From positions 1 to 64,000 of the forward strand of contig URMK01000017.1 in NCBI GenBank assembly GCA_900548905.1: 64,000 nucleotides of DNA. Reading direction: 5' to 3'. Both the position numbers and the translations under genes were made by a program. Source of the DNA: an uncultured Lachnospiraceae bacterium. GTDB lineage: Bacteria > Bacillota > Clostridia > Lachnospirales > Lachnospiraceae. This document shows, in pieces, positions 34,734 to 43,056 of the stretch (positions are counted from its first letter, which is position 1; every line of letters starts with the position of its first letter). The notes under the pieces are model-generated. The model was given only the letters and a program-made list of their open reading frames with translations, was not told the DNA's origin and did not search any database.

Positions 34734-35156
34734 ATGGTAGAAAATACAGAATTGTATAGTGATGTAAAAGAAGTGCTTCTAAACTTAAAGAGTGAGGGTT
34801 ATAAAATCGGTATTGTAACAACGAAATTTCATTATAGGATTGAACAGATATTAAATAGATTCAATGCCCTTGATTTGGTTGACTTAATTGTTGGGGCTGA
34901 AGATGTAAATATTGAAAAACCGAATCCGGAGGGGTTGCTTTGGATGGTTGGCAATTTACAGTTGGAAAAAGATAATATACTATATGTTGGAGACAGTCTG
35001 GTTGATGCAAAGACAGCAGAAAATGCACAAGTAAAGTTTGCAGGTGTATTGACGGGGACAACCAGGAGGGATGAACTTAATTTATATAAAAATGTTTATA
35101 TAGGCGAACATATAAAAGATGTCTATTATTTTATAAAAAGCAATAGTGAAGTTTAG
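34734..35156 (+). pseudogene. HAD-family hydrolase, 5'-truncated
   Basis: 140 residues equal to the C-terminal two thirds of a HAD-IA phosphatase of the PpaX/Gph type: YKIGIVTTKFHYRIEQIL (motif II Thr), EKPNPEGLLWM (motif III Lys), ILYVGDSLVDAKTAENA (motif IV Asp). The N-terminal DxDGT nucleophile motif is absent. The frame is open upstream to about 34630 but not HAD-like, while another frame there reads HSLRFIGPV, resembling the cap region. The gene is therefore broken, probably by a deletion plus frameshift. Confidence 0.7.
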
Positions 35157-35277
35157 CAAATTTCTATTAGCAGGAAAATAGATTTGTTGAACACTTCTTT
35201 AGTGGTGATTATCTTGTTATGATGATATTACTATGAATTACAAACGACAAATTATAAATAGAAAGGAGCGATTTACA

Positions 35278-35868
35278 ATGAATATTGAAATTCGCAGACT
35301 GACGCCCGATCTCGCGGAGGATTATGCCCATTTTTTTGACGTGACGCCCCATAATGTCAATACAGATGAAATCAAATGCTATTGTGTGACCTGGCGCAGT
35401 GATGATTCTTATGTCGGCAACGGCGACCACTGGTTCCCGACTTGTGAGGAAAGAAGAGAGCGTGCCATTCAATATGTTAGGACCGGCAGCCTCAGGGGCT
35501 ACCTTGCTTACAGAGGAGATGAAATCGTGGGCTGGTGCAATACAAATGAGAACTGTCAGTTCTGTATCGATTATCTGCGCTCTTTCTGGCCCATAGAGGA
35601 AAACCGTGCGGACATCAGGATTAAACCCGTATTTTGCTTTGTGATTGCACCGCAGATGCAGAGAAAGGGCATAGCTACGCAGCTGCTGGAGCATGTCTGC
35701 CTGGATGCGGCAGATGATGGCTTTGATTTTGTCGAAGCTTATGTTGATAAGCTTATTAATGAAACAGACGACCATTTCAGAGGGTATCTAAGGATGTATG
35801 AGAAAAGCGGGTTTCAAAAACATGCAGAACGGGAAGGCAGGATAGTAGTGCGGAAAGCATTAAAATAA
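35278..35868 (+). CDS. GNAT-family N-acetyltransferase
   Basis: 196 residues. GNAT acetyl-CoA-binding motif A is recognisable at CFVIAPQMQRKGIATQLLEHVC (RxGxA type), preceded by LAYRGDEIVGWCN. Substrate unknown; cytoplasmic. ATG 35278 follows AAAGGAG by ten bases; upstream in-frame ATG 35233 lacks a site. The gene stands alone between the HAD remnant and the NUDIX gene. Confidence 0.85.
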   Translation: MNIEIRRLTPDLAEDYAHFFDVTPHNVNTDEIKCYCVTWRSDDSYVGNGDHWFPTCEERRERAIQYVRTGSLRGYLAYRGDEIVGWCNTNENCQFCIDYLRSFWPIEENRADIRIKPVFCFVIAPQMQRKGIATQLLEHVCLDAADDGFDFVEAYVDKLINETDDHFRGYLRMYEKSGFQKHAEREGRIVVRKALK

Positions 35869-35922
35869 TAGAAGAAAATAAGGGATTTTTAGTGGGAATG
35901 TCTGCGAGAGGAGAGAATTTAC

Positions 35923-36420
35923 GTGGATAATACAGGTTGGGTTATGCCCACACATATCATTGCAGGTGCCGGAATTGTAAGAAACGGGAATGATGAAGTC
36001 CTGCTGGTAAAGACATATAATGCAGGGTGGGTATTTCCGGGTGGACAAGTGGAGGTTGGGGAAAACGTAATTGATGCTGTTAAAAGAGAAATCATGGAAG
36101 AAGCGGGAATTGATATTGATGTGGAAGAGGTATTTTGTATTTCTTCCAATACCGGAAAGTACCCTGGCTATAATGGGATAAAAGAAATTCCGACCAAAAT
36201 TATGCTTGATTTTATTTGCAGTGCTAAAGGAGGAATTCCCAGGCCATCGGATGAAAATTCGGAATCCATGTATGTCCCGGAAGATAAGGTATTGGATTTA
36301 ATTCAGGCACCGGCAATTATTGAACGGTATAAAGCATATCTGGAGTATGCGGGCAGGCCTGTATATTTGGAGTATATAACAAATCCATCTTTTCAATTAA
36401 AGGTAAAAAGGCTGATTTAA
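35923..36420 (+). CDS. NUDIX hydrolase
   Basis: 165 residues, GTG start with GAGGAGAG upstream. The Nudix box reads GGQVEVGENVIDAVKREIME followed by EAGI, with the catalytic glutamates in REIMEEAG. The family hydrolyses nucleoside diphosphates linked to another moiety. The specific substrate is not evident. Confidence 0.92.
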   Translation: MDNTGWVMPTHIIAGAGIVRNGNDEVLLVKTYNAGWVFPGGQVEVGENVIDAVKREIMEEAGIDIDVEEVFCISSNTGKYPGYNGIKEIPTKIMLDFICSAKGGIPRPSDENSESMYVPEDKVLDLIQAPAIIERYKAYLEYAGRPVYLEYITNPSFQLKVKRLI

Positions 36421-36479
36421 ACGGACATCTGAGCTGCTGTTATCGATAAAAAAACAGGAGAAGCCTGAGGCAAAGATTC

Positions 36480-36508
36480 TTGACAAGCGGAAAAAGAACG
36501 GCTATACT
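36480..36508 (+). promoter_or_regulatory. Consensus promoter of the ABC-F leader
   Basis: TTGACA (36480-36485) and TATACT (36503-36508), 17-base spacer. The predicted transcript starts about 36515, nearly 390 bases before the ABC-F start codon. Confidence 0.8.
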
Positions 36509-36552
36509 CACCCTTATAAGGCAGTAAAAGTATATAAGAGGTTGAGACAGAT

Positions 36553-36570
36553 ATGAGATTGCGTAAATAA
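36553..36570 (+). CDS. Leader peptide MRLRK
   Basis: Five codons, ATG AGA TTG CGT AAA, then TAA, in the leader about 40 bases from the predicted transcription start and with GAGG about a dozen bases upstream. The Arg-Leu-Arg sequence is the macrolide-dependent arrest motif known from the ErmDL leader peptide (the +X+ class). Expected role: ribosome stalling that switches on the ABC-F gene. Confidence 0.5.
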   Translation: MRLRK

Positions 36571-36601
36571 GGACTATTCAGTAACTGATACAAACAGATT
36601 T

Positions 36602-36657
36602 GCTTTTCCGGCGGGGGCATGCGGCAGATAAGTACTCTCCGGGAAAGCGGTTTTTTG
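36602..36657 (+). terminator. Intrinsic terminator inside the ABC-F leader
   Basis: GCTTTTCCGG (36602-36611) pairs over ten positions, with one G-U, with CCGGGAAAGC (36639-36648), followed by GG and T6 at 36651-36656. It lies between the leader ORF and the ABC-F gene. Confidence 0.7.
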
Positions 36658-36903
36658 TGTGTTACGGATGGTCTTTTTTTATGCCTGGAGCGGCTTGTCT
36701 GCATATCTGTGTCTCAGGCTCTTTTTTTGTTGCCGGAATATACCGCGGTTGGCGGGAGAACGGAGGGATTGGAATGATTATTTATAGCAGGCTCAGAAAA
36801 ACGGAAGCGTTGTGGGAAGCGGGCGTTCCGGTATGACCGGCAGCGGAAAGCAGCTTGCTGTAAGTACGCCGCGGCAGCCGCCGGAAGGAAAGGGAGGCTG
36901 TAT

Positions 36904-38592
36904 ATGTCGAAAATATTGATTCAGGATATGAGTTTTTATTATGAACCCTGTTATGTTCCTGTGTTTGAGCGGGTTAACCTGGTGCTGGACACGGACTGGA
37001 GGCTTGGCCTTGTTGGCAGAAACGGACGTGGGAAAACCACTTTTTTAAAACTGCTGGAAGGAGAACGGGAGCCGGTACAGGGAAGGATTGCAAAAAGTGT
37101 TACCATGGAGTATTATCCTTATAAGTACGAAACGGCGTATAAGAAAACGATGGATGTATTAAAGGAGATTATCGGTGGCTTTAAGAGTATGGAGGATGCG
37201 ATGGAAAGGCTTCTGCTCCGCCCCGGAAAGGAAGCCGTGGATCGCTGTGCCGATATCCGGGAAGAATACGGGGAAGCGGGAGGCTATCAGCTGGAGGCGC
37301 GGATCCACGGGGAGCTTTTCCGGATGGGTTTGCCGGAGGAACTGCTGGACAGGGATTTTGAGGTGCTTTCCGGCGGGGAGAAAACAAAAATGCTCATGCT
37401 GGCCCTGTTTTTAAGGCCCAATGCCTTTGTTTTGCTGGATGAACCCACAAATCACCTGGATATCCGGGGAAAACAGGATATCGTCCGGTATTTGAAGCAG
37501 AAAAAGGGATTTCTGGCCGTTTCCCACGACAGGCAGTTTCTGGATGAGATCACGGATCACATCCTGGCGATAAACAAGACCGATATCACCCTGGAGAAAG
37601 GGAACTATTCCGCCTGGAGGGAAAATACGGACAAAAAAGAGGCCTTTGAACGGCGCACCAAAGCACGTCTGGAAAAGGAAATAGGGGTTCTTGAGAAAAA
37701 TGCCGTTGTCCGCCGTAACTGGGCGGGTATCGCGGAAAAGGAAAAGAACCCGTATAAAACCAATAATCGGGGAAACAGCTCCCGGGCTGCCAAATTCATG
37801 CGTCAGGCTAAAACTGCGGAGCAGGAAATCCGGGATGCGGCTGCGGCGAAAAAAGAACTTTTAAAAAATTATGAAACCGTTCCTCCCCTGTGTATTTTTA
37901 ACAAAGAAGGAGCAGGAAGGGAAGAGGGGAGGCCGGTGCTGCAGCTGGATAAGCTTACCTTCGGTTACGGTGGGATGCCTTTATTCCGTTCTTTTTCCCT
38001 GGATATTTCAGCAGGGGACCGGATATGGGTAAAAGGATCCAACGGCTGCGGGAAGAGCACCCTGCTCAGGCTTATCAAAGGAGAGCAGGAGACGAAGGCC
38101 AGGAAGGCAGAGGAGAATACGGTGATAGCATTTTCCTATCAGGAGCCGCTGTGGCAGGAAGGCTGTCTCCGGGATCAGATTCCGGATCCGGGACAATGGG
38201 AACGTTTCCTGTTCCTTTGCAGCTGTCTGGATATCCCGGAGGAAATGCGGAAGCGCCCATTGCAGACCTACAGCAGCGGGGAGAAAAGAAAGGTTGACGT
38301 GGCAAGGGCTTTGTCCCAAGAAAGCGATCTCCTTCTGCTGGATGAACCTCTGAATTATATGGATATATATTTCCGGGAACAGCTGGAAAAGGCTATCCTG
38401 GAATTCAGACCAACCCTCGTTTTTGTGGAGCATGATGAACGGTTCGGCACCCGGGTTGCGACCCGCACGATAGATTTGGATCAGGCAGCCGGTATTCCAG
38501 GCAGGGCGGACGGAGCGGAACGGACAGCAGGGAAAAAAGCAGATAGACCGTATGCCGGAAACCGGATGAAAAGCCGGAAGGAACCAGGATAG
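36904..38592 (+). CDS. ABC-F ribosomal protection-type protein (Lsa/CplR-like)
   Basis: 562 residues, two ABC domains and no membrane segments. ABC1: GRNGRGKTT, LSGGEKTK, LLDEPTNHLD. Interdomain linker about residues 235-305, charged and helical (FERRTKARLEKEIGVLEK), the part that reaches the ribosomal E/P site. ABC2: GSNGCGKST, YSSGEKRK, LLLDEPLNYMD. The second Walker B is followed by NYMD instead of NHLD. Overall it resembles the Lsa/Vga/CplR group that protects ribosomes against lincosamides, pleuromutilins and streptogramin A. A C-terminal tail of about 40 basic residues is extra. GGGAGG precedes ATG 36904. Confidence 0.85.
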   Translation: MSKILIQDMSFYYEPCYVPVFERVNLVLDTDWRLGLVGRNGRGKTTFLKLLEGEREPVQGRIAKSVTMEYYPYKYETAYKKTMDVLKEIIGGFKSMEDAMERLLLRPGKEAVDRCADIREEYGEAGGYQLEARIHGELFRMGLPEELLDRDFEVLSGGEKTKMLMLALFLRPNAFVLLDEPTNHLDIRGKQDIVRYLKQKKGFLAVSHDRQFLDEITDHILAINKTDITLEKGNYSAWRENTDKKEAFERRTKARLEKEIGVLEKNAVVRRNWAGIAEKEKNPYKTNNRGNSSRAAKFMRQAKTAEQEIRDAAAAKKELLKNYETVPPLCIFNKEGAGREEGRPVLQLDKLTFGYGGMPLFRSFSLDISAGDRIWVKGSNGCGKSTLLRLIKGEQETKARKAEENTVIAFSYQEPLWQEGCLRDQIPDPGQWERFLFLCSCLDIPEEMRKRPLQTYSSGEKRKVDVARALSQESDLLLLDEPLNYMDIYFREQLEKAILEFRPTLVFVEHDERFGTRVATRTIDLDQAAGIPGRADGAERTAGKKADRPYAGNRMKSRKEPG

Positions 38593-38606
38593 AAAGGCAG
38601 TATAAA

Positions 38607-39650
38607 ATGAAAGATTTTAAAGCCCTGATACAAACAGGAGAATATGATTTCTTAAGAAAAGAAGAAAAGCTGGGGAGGAATCTCATCCTCCTTGGCCTGG
38701 GAGGAAGCTATGCCTACGGGACATATCAGGAAAACAGCGATATCGATTTCCGGGGGATAGCCCTGAACCGGCCTTCGGATCTTCTGGGGCTGACTTCGTT
38801 TGAACAGTATGAGGATGATAACACGGATACCGTGATATATTCCTTTAACAAGATGGTGAAGCTGCTGCTGGAATGCAATCCCAACACATGTGAAATCCTG
38901 GGCCTGGAGGAAGAACAGTATCTGATAAAAACCGATCTGGGGCAGGAACTTCTGGATCGGAAGGCGCTGTTTCTTTCCAAAAGGGCCGCAAAATCTTTCG
39001 GCGGCTATGCGGGCGCCCAGCTGAGGAGGCTGCAGAATGCTATTGCCAGGGATGCGCTGCCACAGCAGGAAAGGGAGCGGCATATCCTGAATTCCGTCAG
39101 GAACGCCCTGGAGGATTTTGAGCGCCGTTATGGCGGTTTTTCGAAGGGAAACATACATCTGTATATCGATAAAGCGGAAAATCCTGAGTTGGAAACGGAA
39201 ATCTTTGTGGATGCCGGCTGCCGGCATATGCCTCTGCGGGATTATGAGAACATGTGGTCGGTGATGCACAATGTGGTCAAAGACTATGACAAAATCGGAA
39301 AACGGAACCGGAAAAAGGATGATAACCACCTGAACAAGCATGCCATGCATTTGATCCGCCTGTTCATGATGGCCGTGGATATTCTGGAAAAAGGGGAAAT
39401 CATAACCTGCAGGAGGCAGGAACTGGATTTGCTCCTTAAAATAAGAAGCGGAGGTTTCCTGCGGGAGGATAAAACCTTTGTGCCGGAATTTTACGATATC
39501 CTGGAGGACTACGAGAAAAGGATGGAAAAGGCTTCCCGGGAAAGCAGCCTGCCTGATAATCCGGATATGGAAAAGGTGGAGGAATTTGTGGAATATGTGA
39601 ACCGGAAGGCGATAGAAGGAGACTACCTTGAAGGTAATACATGGTATTGA
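38607..39650 (+). CDS. Pol-beta superfamily nucleotidyltransferase (RlaP-like)
   Basis: 347 residues. The nucleotidyltransferase motif GGSYAYGTYQENSDIDFRG gives the two metal-binding Asp residues (SDID). The remainder is helical, with CRHMPLRDYENMW and HLNKHAMHLIRLFMMAVDIL. The length and order fit RlaP-type proteins, found near RNA-ligase repair systems, but no ligase is present here. Possibly transfers a nucleotide to RNA or protein; substrate unknown. It starts 14 bases after the ABC-F gene and overlaps the next gene by 23 bases. Confidence 0.75.
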   Translation: MKDFKALIQTGEYDFLRKEEKLGRNLILLGLGGSYAYGTYQENSDIDFRGIALNRPSDLLGLTSFEQYEDDNTDTVIYSFNKMVKLLLECNPNTCEILGLEEEQYLIKTDLGQELLDRKALFLSKRAAKSFGGYAGAQLRRLQNAIARDALPQQERERHILNSVRNALEDFERRYGGFSKGNIHLYIDKAENPELETEIFVDAGCRHMPLRDYENMWSVMHNVVKDYDKIGKRNRKKDDNHLNKHAMHLIRLFMMAVDILEKGEIITCRRQELDLLLKIRSGGFLREDKTFVPEFYDILEDYEKRMEKASRESSLPDNPDMEKVEEFVEYVNRKAIEGDYLEGNTWY

Positions 39651-40545
39651 ATTAAAGCCCGGAAGCCGGGAGGAGCTTCTGCCGGGGTATTCGGCGGAAT
39701 TTCCCTATATTGCTTCCTTTGTGGAATTGGATAAATATGCGGGAAGACAGGCGCCGTGGCACTGGCATAAGGATGTGGAGCTGTTTCTGATTACCCGGGG
39801 GGAAGTGGAGTACTATACGACCGGGGGAAAGAAAATCTTCTGCGCCGGAATGGGAGGGTTTGTGAACGCAAACGCCCTTCATATGACCAAAACGGGGACA
39901 GGAAGCCAGAGGGTGACCTCCTTACTGCATTTGTTTGATCCCCTGCTCATAAGCGGACAGAAAGGGAGCGCCATCGATCAAAAGTATGTGCTGCCCCTGA
40001 CAACGGCGTCCCGGATCGAAATCATGGGGCTTTATCCGGACAATCCCCGGCATGTCCCCGTTCTGGAGGCGCTTCGGAAATCCTTTGAAATCCAGGAAAA
40101 CGGCTTCGCTTATGAGCTTCGTATGCGTTCCGCCCTTTCGGATATGTGGATCGGCCTTCTGGAAATCGCGCAGCAGCAGGAACCGGGAGACAGAAGAAAC
40201 ACCCGCGTCAGCGATAAAATTAAAATGATGCTGTATTTCATCCATGAGCACTATATGGAAAAAATAACGGTACAACAGGTGGCAGCGTCCGCATTTATCA
40301 GCGAAAGGGAATGCTTCCGGGTTTTCAGGGACTGCCTGCAGACGACACCGGTGGAATATCTGGCCGCTTACCGCATCCAGAAAGCCTGTTACCTCCTGGT
40401 GGAAGGAACGGAAACGGTTACTGCCGTGGGGCAGGCCTGCGGCCTGGGAAGCAGCAGCTATTTCGGCAAGGTTTTCCGGGAGAACATGGGAATGAGTCCA
40501 ACGGAATACCGGAAAAAAGGAAGGTCAGACCAGCCTGAGCGTTAG
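39628..40545 (+). CDS. AraC-family regulator with cupin N-terminus
   Basis: 305 residues starting at TTG 39628 inside the previous gene, with AAGGAG seven bases upstream. N-terminal cupin-like sensor (APWHWHKDVELFLITRGEVEYYTTGG) and C-terminal double HTH of the AraC type (ITVQQVAASAFISERECFRVF, then ACYLLVEGTETVTAVGQACG and GMSPTEYRK). It likely binds a sugar or small molecule. The 23-base overlap with the nucleotidyltransferase couples their translation, although their functions look unrelated. Confidence 0.87.
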   Translation: MKVIHGIELKPGSREELLPGYSAEFPYIASFVELDKYAGRQAPWHWHKDVELFLITRGEVEYYTTGGKKIFCAGMGGFVNANALHMTKTGTGSQRVTSLLHLFDPLLISGQKGSAIDQKYVLPLTTASRIEIMGLYPDNPRHVPVLEALRKSFEIQENGFAYELRMRSALSDMWIGLLEIAQQQEPGDRRNTRVSDKIKMMLYFIHEHYMEKITVQQVAASAFISERECFRVFRDCLQTTPVEYLAAYRIQKACYLLVEGTETVTAVGQACGLGSSSYFGKVFRENMGMSPTEYRKKGRSDQPER

Positions 40546-40710
40546 CATTTGGGCTGAAAGGGAATTACAGCAGAAATGGCGGAATATTGATAGAAAACGG
40601 CAGTAAAACAATAGTATCATATGGAAAACTGCACTATACTGTTCTTACAAGAAGAGCAGTGCAGTACCGTCCGGGGCGCGCCGAAGGGAGGATGCACGGA
40701 AGGGAGTCTT

Positions 40711-40956
40711 ATGATAAAACTAAAACTTACCATATTGAATATGAAGGAATTTTTACATGCTGTGAATGAGTGTACCGGGGAAATTGCTGTACTTACCCCC
40801 GACGGGAAAACAGAAAATATCAATAAGCAATACGCACGGCAGGAAAAGCTGTGGGAAGCCTACCGGGAAAACAGGAACAGCCTGCCTTTACTTCTTACGG
40901 TTTCCGACGGAAAGGATTATTTACGCTTGGTAAATTACTATGCAGGAGATTGCTGA
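40711..40956 (+). CDS. Small protein, PTS HPr-like or related fold
   Basis: 81 residues from ATG 40711 with GGGAG four bases upstream. Sequence pattern MKEFLHAVNECTGEIAVLTP and a closing DYLRLVNYYAGD resembles a group of short Lachnospiraceae proteins with an HPr-like look, sometimes labelled polyA polymerase without evidence. No active-site His is recognised. Transcription ends at the strong terminator downstream. Confidence 0.5.
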   Translation: MIKLKLTILNMKEFLHAVNECTGEIAVLTPDGKTENINKQYARQEKLWEAYRENRNSLPLLLTVSDGKDYLRLVNYYAGDC

Positions 40957-41016
40957 ATGTTTTGCCGCAGGGCGGCGGCAGCGGATGGCACCGCCGGAGC
41001 GGCGCTTCAGGGCAAA

Positions 41017-41056
41017 GGGGAAAATGGCCGGAGTACGGCTGTTTTCCCCTTTTTTA
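41017..41056 (+). terminator. Rho-independent terminator
   Basis: GGGGAAAA (41017-41024) pairs with TTTTCCCC, with an inner GCCG/CGGC stem, followed by T6 and AACGG. It separates the small protein from the sigma operon. Confidence 0.88.
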
Positions 41057-41084
41057 ACGGGTTTTGAAAAAACTGCAGTAAATG

Positions 41085-41114
41085 TGTAACCTTCTGCTGT
41101 TCCCGGGCATCTAA
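41085..41114 (+). promoter_or_regulatory. Candidate ECF-sigma promoter
   Basis: TGTAACCTT (41085-41093) and GCATCTAA (41107-41114) match the AAC-type -35 and CGTC-like -10 pattern of ECF-dependent promoters. Autoregulation by the sigma factor encoded next is likely. Confidence 0.45.
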
Positions 41115-41170
41115 ATGGTGCAATTGCAAAACGAAAGCACATTTCGTTGCCTGGCAGGAAAGGAAAAAAG

Positions 41171-41686
41171 ATGGAACTGGAAATTTTGGTGAAAAAGGCA
41201 AAGCGCGGTGATAAAGATGCGTTTCTGGAACTGATGCTGCGCCATAAGGAGTATTTATACCGCACCGCTTATTTATATACAAGGAACCGGGACATGGCCT
41301 GTGATGCCGTCCAGGACTGTATCATAAAGAGCATGGAATCCATAGACGGCCTGAAAAAACCGGAATTTTTCAAAAGCTGGATCACCAGAATACTGATTAA
41401 CTGTGCGTTGGGTGAGCTTCGGAAAAATAAAAGGTTTGTACAGGAGCCTGAATGGGATACGGAAGGATGGACGCAGGAGGAATCCCTTTCCCGGGAGGAA
41501 AAAATGGATTTGTACCAGGCCATTGACCGGCTGGATTATCCGTATAAGGTGATTATCATCCAGAAGTATTTCTTCGATTACAAGCTGCAGGAAATAGCGG
41601 CCCTGCTGCAGATGCCCCTGGGAACGGTGAAGGTATACCATGCCAGGGCCAAGGAAAAGCTGAAACGGTATCTGATAGCGGAATGA
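41171..41686 (+). CDS. ECF-type RNA polymerase sigma factor
   Basis: 171 residues. Region 2 (FLELMLRHKEYLYRTAYLYT, DMACDAVQDCIIKSMES) and region 4 (AIDRLDYPYKVIIIQKYFFD, then QMPLGTVKVYHARAKEKLKR) are intact. ATG 41171 follows GGAAAGGAAAAAAG. It should direct RNA polymerase to stress or envelope promoters. It is followed 34 bases later by its likely anti-sigma factor. Confidence 0.93.
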   Translation: MELEILVKKAKRGDKDAFLELMLRHKEYLYRTAYLYTRNRDMACDAVQDCIIKSMESIDGLKKPEFFKSWITRILINCALGELRKNKRFVQEPEWDTEGWTQEESLSREEKMDLYQAIDRLDYPYKVIIIQKYFFDYKLQEIAALLQMPLGTVKVYHARAKEKLKRYLIAE

Positions 41687-41720
41687 AGCGGTAAATGCGT
41701 TGAGGAAGTGAGGAACCCAT

Positions 41721-42935
41721 ATGAAAACAGAGCGGCCTTTTAATCCAAAGGAAATCTTAGACAGCATAGAATTGCCCGATAACCTGGACCGGTTGATCGG
41801 GGAAAGCGTGGAGAAGGGATACAAACGTATGCAGGGAAAAAAGAAAAATAAAAAAGCGTATATGGTAAAAAGAGCGGCCGTTATCGCGGCTGTTATCACG
41901 GCAGGATGTCTGGCGGCCATACCGGTGAAGGCATGGGTAAGCTCCCTTGTGCAGGAACGGATGGAGCAGGTGCCGGAGGAAGAGCTGAAAGAAGTGGAAA
42001 GCGTGATGGACGGGCAGATGACCGACGCCGATTCTTATTCCCGGGAATACTCGCAGGAGGAGAAGGAGAAATATGTGGAACTGCGTAAGGCCTATATACA
42101 GGGGATATTTCCCGAAAATGAACTGCGGCAGGAAAAAACGGCGGATGCCGCATTGACGGATGTGCTTTATTATGCACAGGATACCTCGGTCTTTTACCTG
42201 CCTGACAGGGAGCTGACGGACGAGGAACTTCTGCAGATCATAGATTTCCAGACCAAGCGGGATTATATCCTGGAACAGCGTACCTCCCGGGAAAAGGAGG
42301 AGGAGCACAGGGAAGCCGGGGAGCAGATCGCTGAGGCAGGCGGGATTACGGAAGAAAAAGCCATAGAGCTTGGCGGGGAATGGCTGACCCGGTTATACGG
42401 GATTACCGGCGAGGGGATGGAACTGAACCATTATCCGGATACGGATGGTGACAAGCAGAAATATAATGTGAATTTCAGCATCCAGAGCCATGCGTATTAT
42501 TATTTCTGGCTGGACAGCAGGAACGGGGAACTGGTATGTGCCATGAACAGTATGGCGGATGACCTGGACAGGGAGCCTCTTACTACGGCTGTGCTGGAGG
42601 AAAAGAAAGAAGCCCTTTGCCGGACAGCGGAGGATTATCTGACCAATCAATTGGGGAAAGAGGCGGATTATAAACGGGTGGTTTATTCCTACCGGGAAAA
42701 AGACGGCCGGCTCGATAATTTTAATCAGGTTCGCTTTTACTTTATCAAAGAGGACGGAAGTGCCTATGAGGTCACAATGAATGTATCCAGAGAAGCGTTT
42801 TCCGGCTTCCAGCTGATAGACAACTATGAGGAATATGTGGAAAACTATGGGAAAATAAGAGAGGTTGCCGGCGGAGACGGTAAAACGGCCGCGGAACCGG
42901 TAAGCCAGCCGGTTTATAAGGATATGACACAATAG
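41721..42935 (+). CDS. Putative anti-sigma factor, single-pass membrane protein
   Basis: 404 residues. A cytoplasmic N-terminus of about 48 basic residues (MKTERPFNPKEILDSI), one transmembrane helix about 51-70 (AVIAAVITAGCLAAIPV), then a large external domain with glutamate-rich helices and a beta-rich C-terminal half (GDKQKYNVNFSIQSHAYYYFW). Position and topology fit an anti-sigma factor for the ECF sigma upstream. The external domain resembles no named sensor I know. Confidence 0.7.
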   Translation: MKTERPFNPKEILDSIELPDNLDRLIGESVEKGYKRMQGKKKNKKAYMVKRAAVIAAVITAGCLAAIPVKAWVSSLVQERMEQVPEEELKEVESVMDGQMTDADSYSREYSQEEKEKYVELRKAYIQGIFPENELRQEKTADAALTDVLYYAQDTSVFYLPDRELTDEELLQIIDFQTKRDYILEQRTSREKEEEHREAGEQIAEAGGITEEKAIELGGEWLTRLYGITGEGMELNHYPDTDGDKQKYNVNFSIQSHAYYYFWLDSRNGELVCAMNSMADDLDREPLTTAVLEEKKEALCRTAEDYLTNQLGKEADYKRVVYSYREKDGRLDNFNQVRFYFIKEDGSAYEVTMNVSREAFSGFQLIDNYEEYVENYGKIREVAGGDGKTAAEPVSQPVYKDMTQ

Positions 42936-42968
42936 GACGCCCCGACGGATTCTGTGCCCATAAAGCGT

Positions 42969-43015
42969 GCTCCCCCTGCCAGACGTATCCCATTCCGGGA
43001 TGAGGCAGGGGGAGC
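42969..43015. terminator. Bidirectional hairpin between convergent genes
   Basis: A perfect 12-bp stem GCTCCCCCTGCC (42969-42980)/GGCAGGGGGAGC (43004-43015) with an inner CCC/GGG. No long T-run on either strand, so termination efficiency is uncertain. Confidence 0.6.
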
Positions 43016-43056
43016 CTGTAATTGATTTATCTTCCGTACGTATCCTATTTGTATTT

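Larger units (their letters stand above)
36537..36728 (+). promoter_or_regulatory. Attenuator leader of the ABC-F gene
   Basis: The segment 36537-36555, which includes the leader ORF's start codon, can pair with 36702-36722: AGAG with CTCT, TGAGAC with GTCTCA, AGATATG with CATATCT, about 18 pairs with one mismatch and a two-base bulge. The 3' arm runs directly into T7 (36722-36728). A stalled ribosome on the leader ORF would cover the 5' arm and block this helix. A local stem GCCTGGAG/CTCAGGC (36683-36719) shares the 3' arm. Mechanism is predicted, not shown. Confidence 0.6.

Noticed and set aside
36600..36836. 78-codon forward frame in the ABC-F leader
   Set aside because: It spans two T-runs and hairpins, has no good ribosome binding site and no protein-like composition. 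The structured-leader reading explains the region better.
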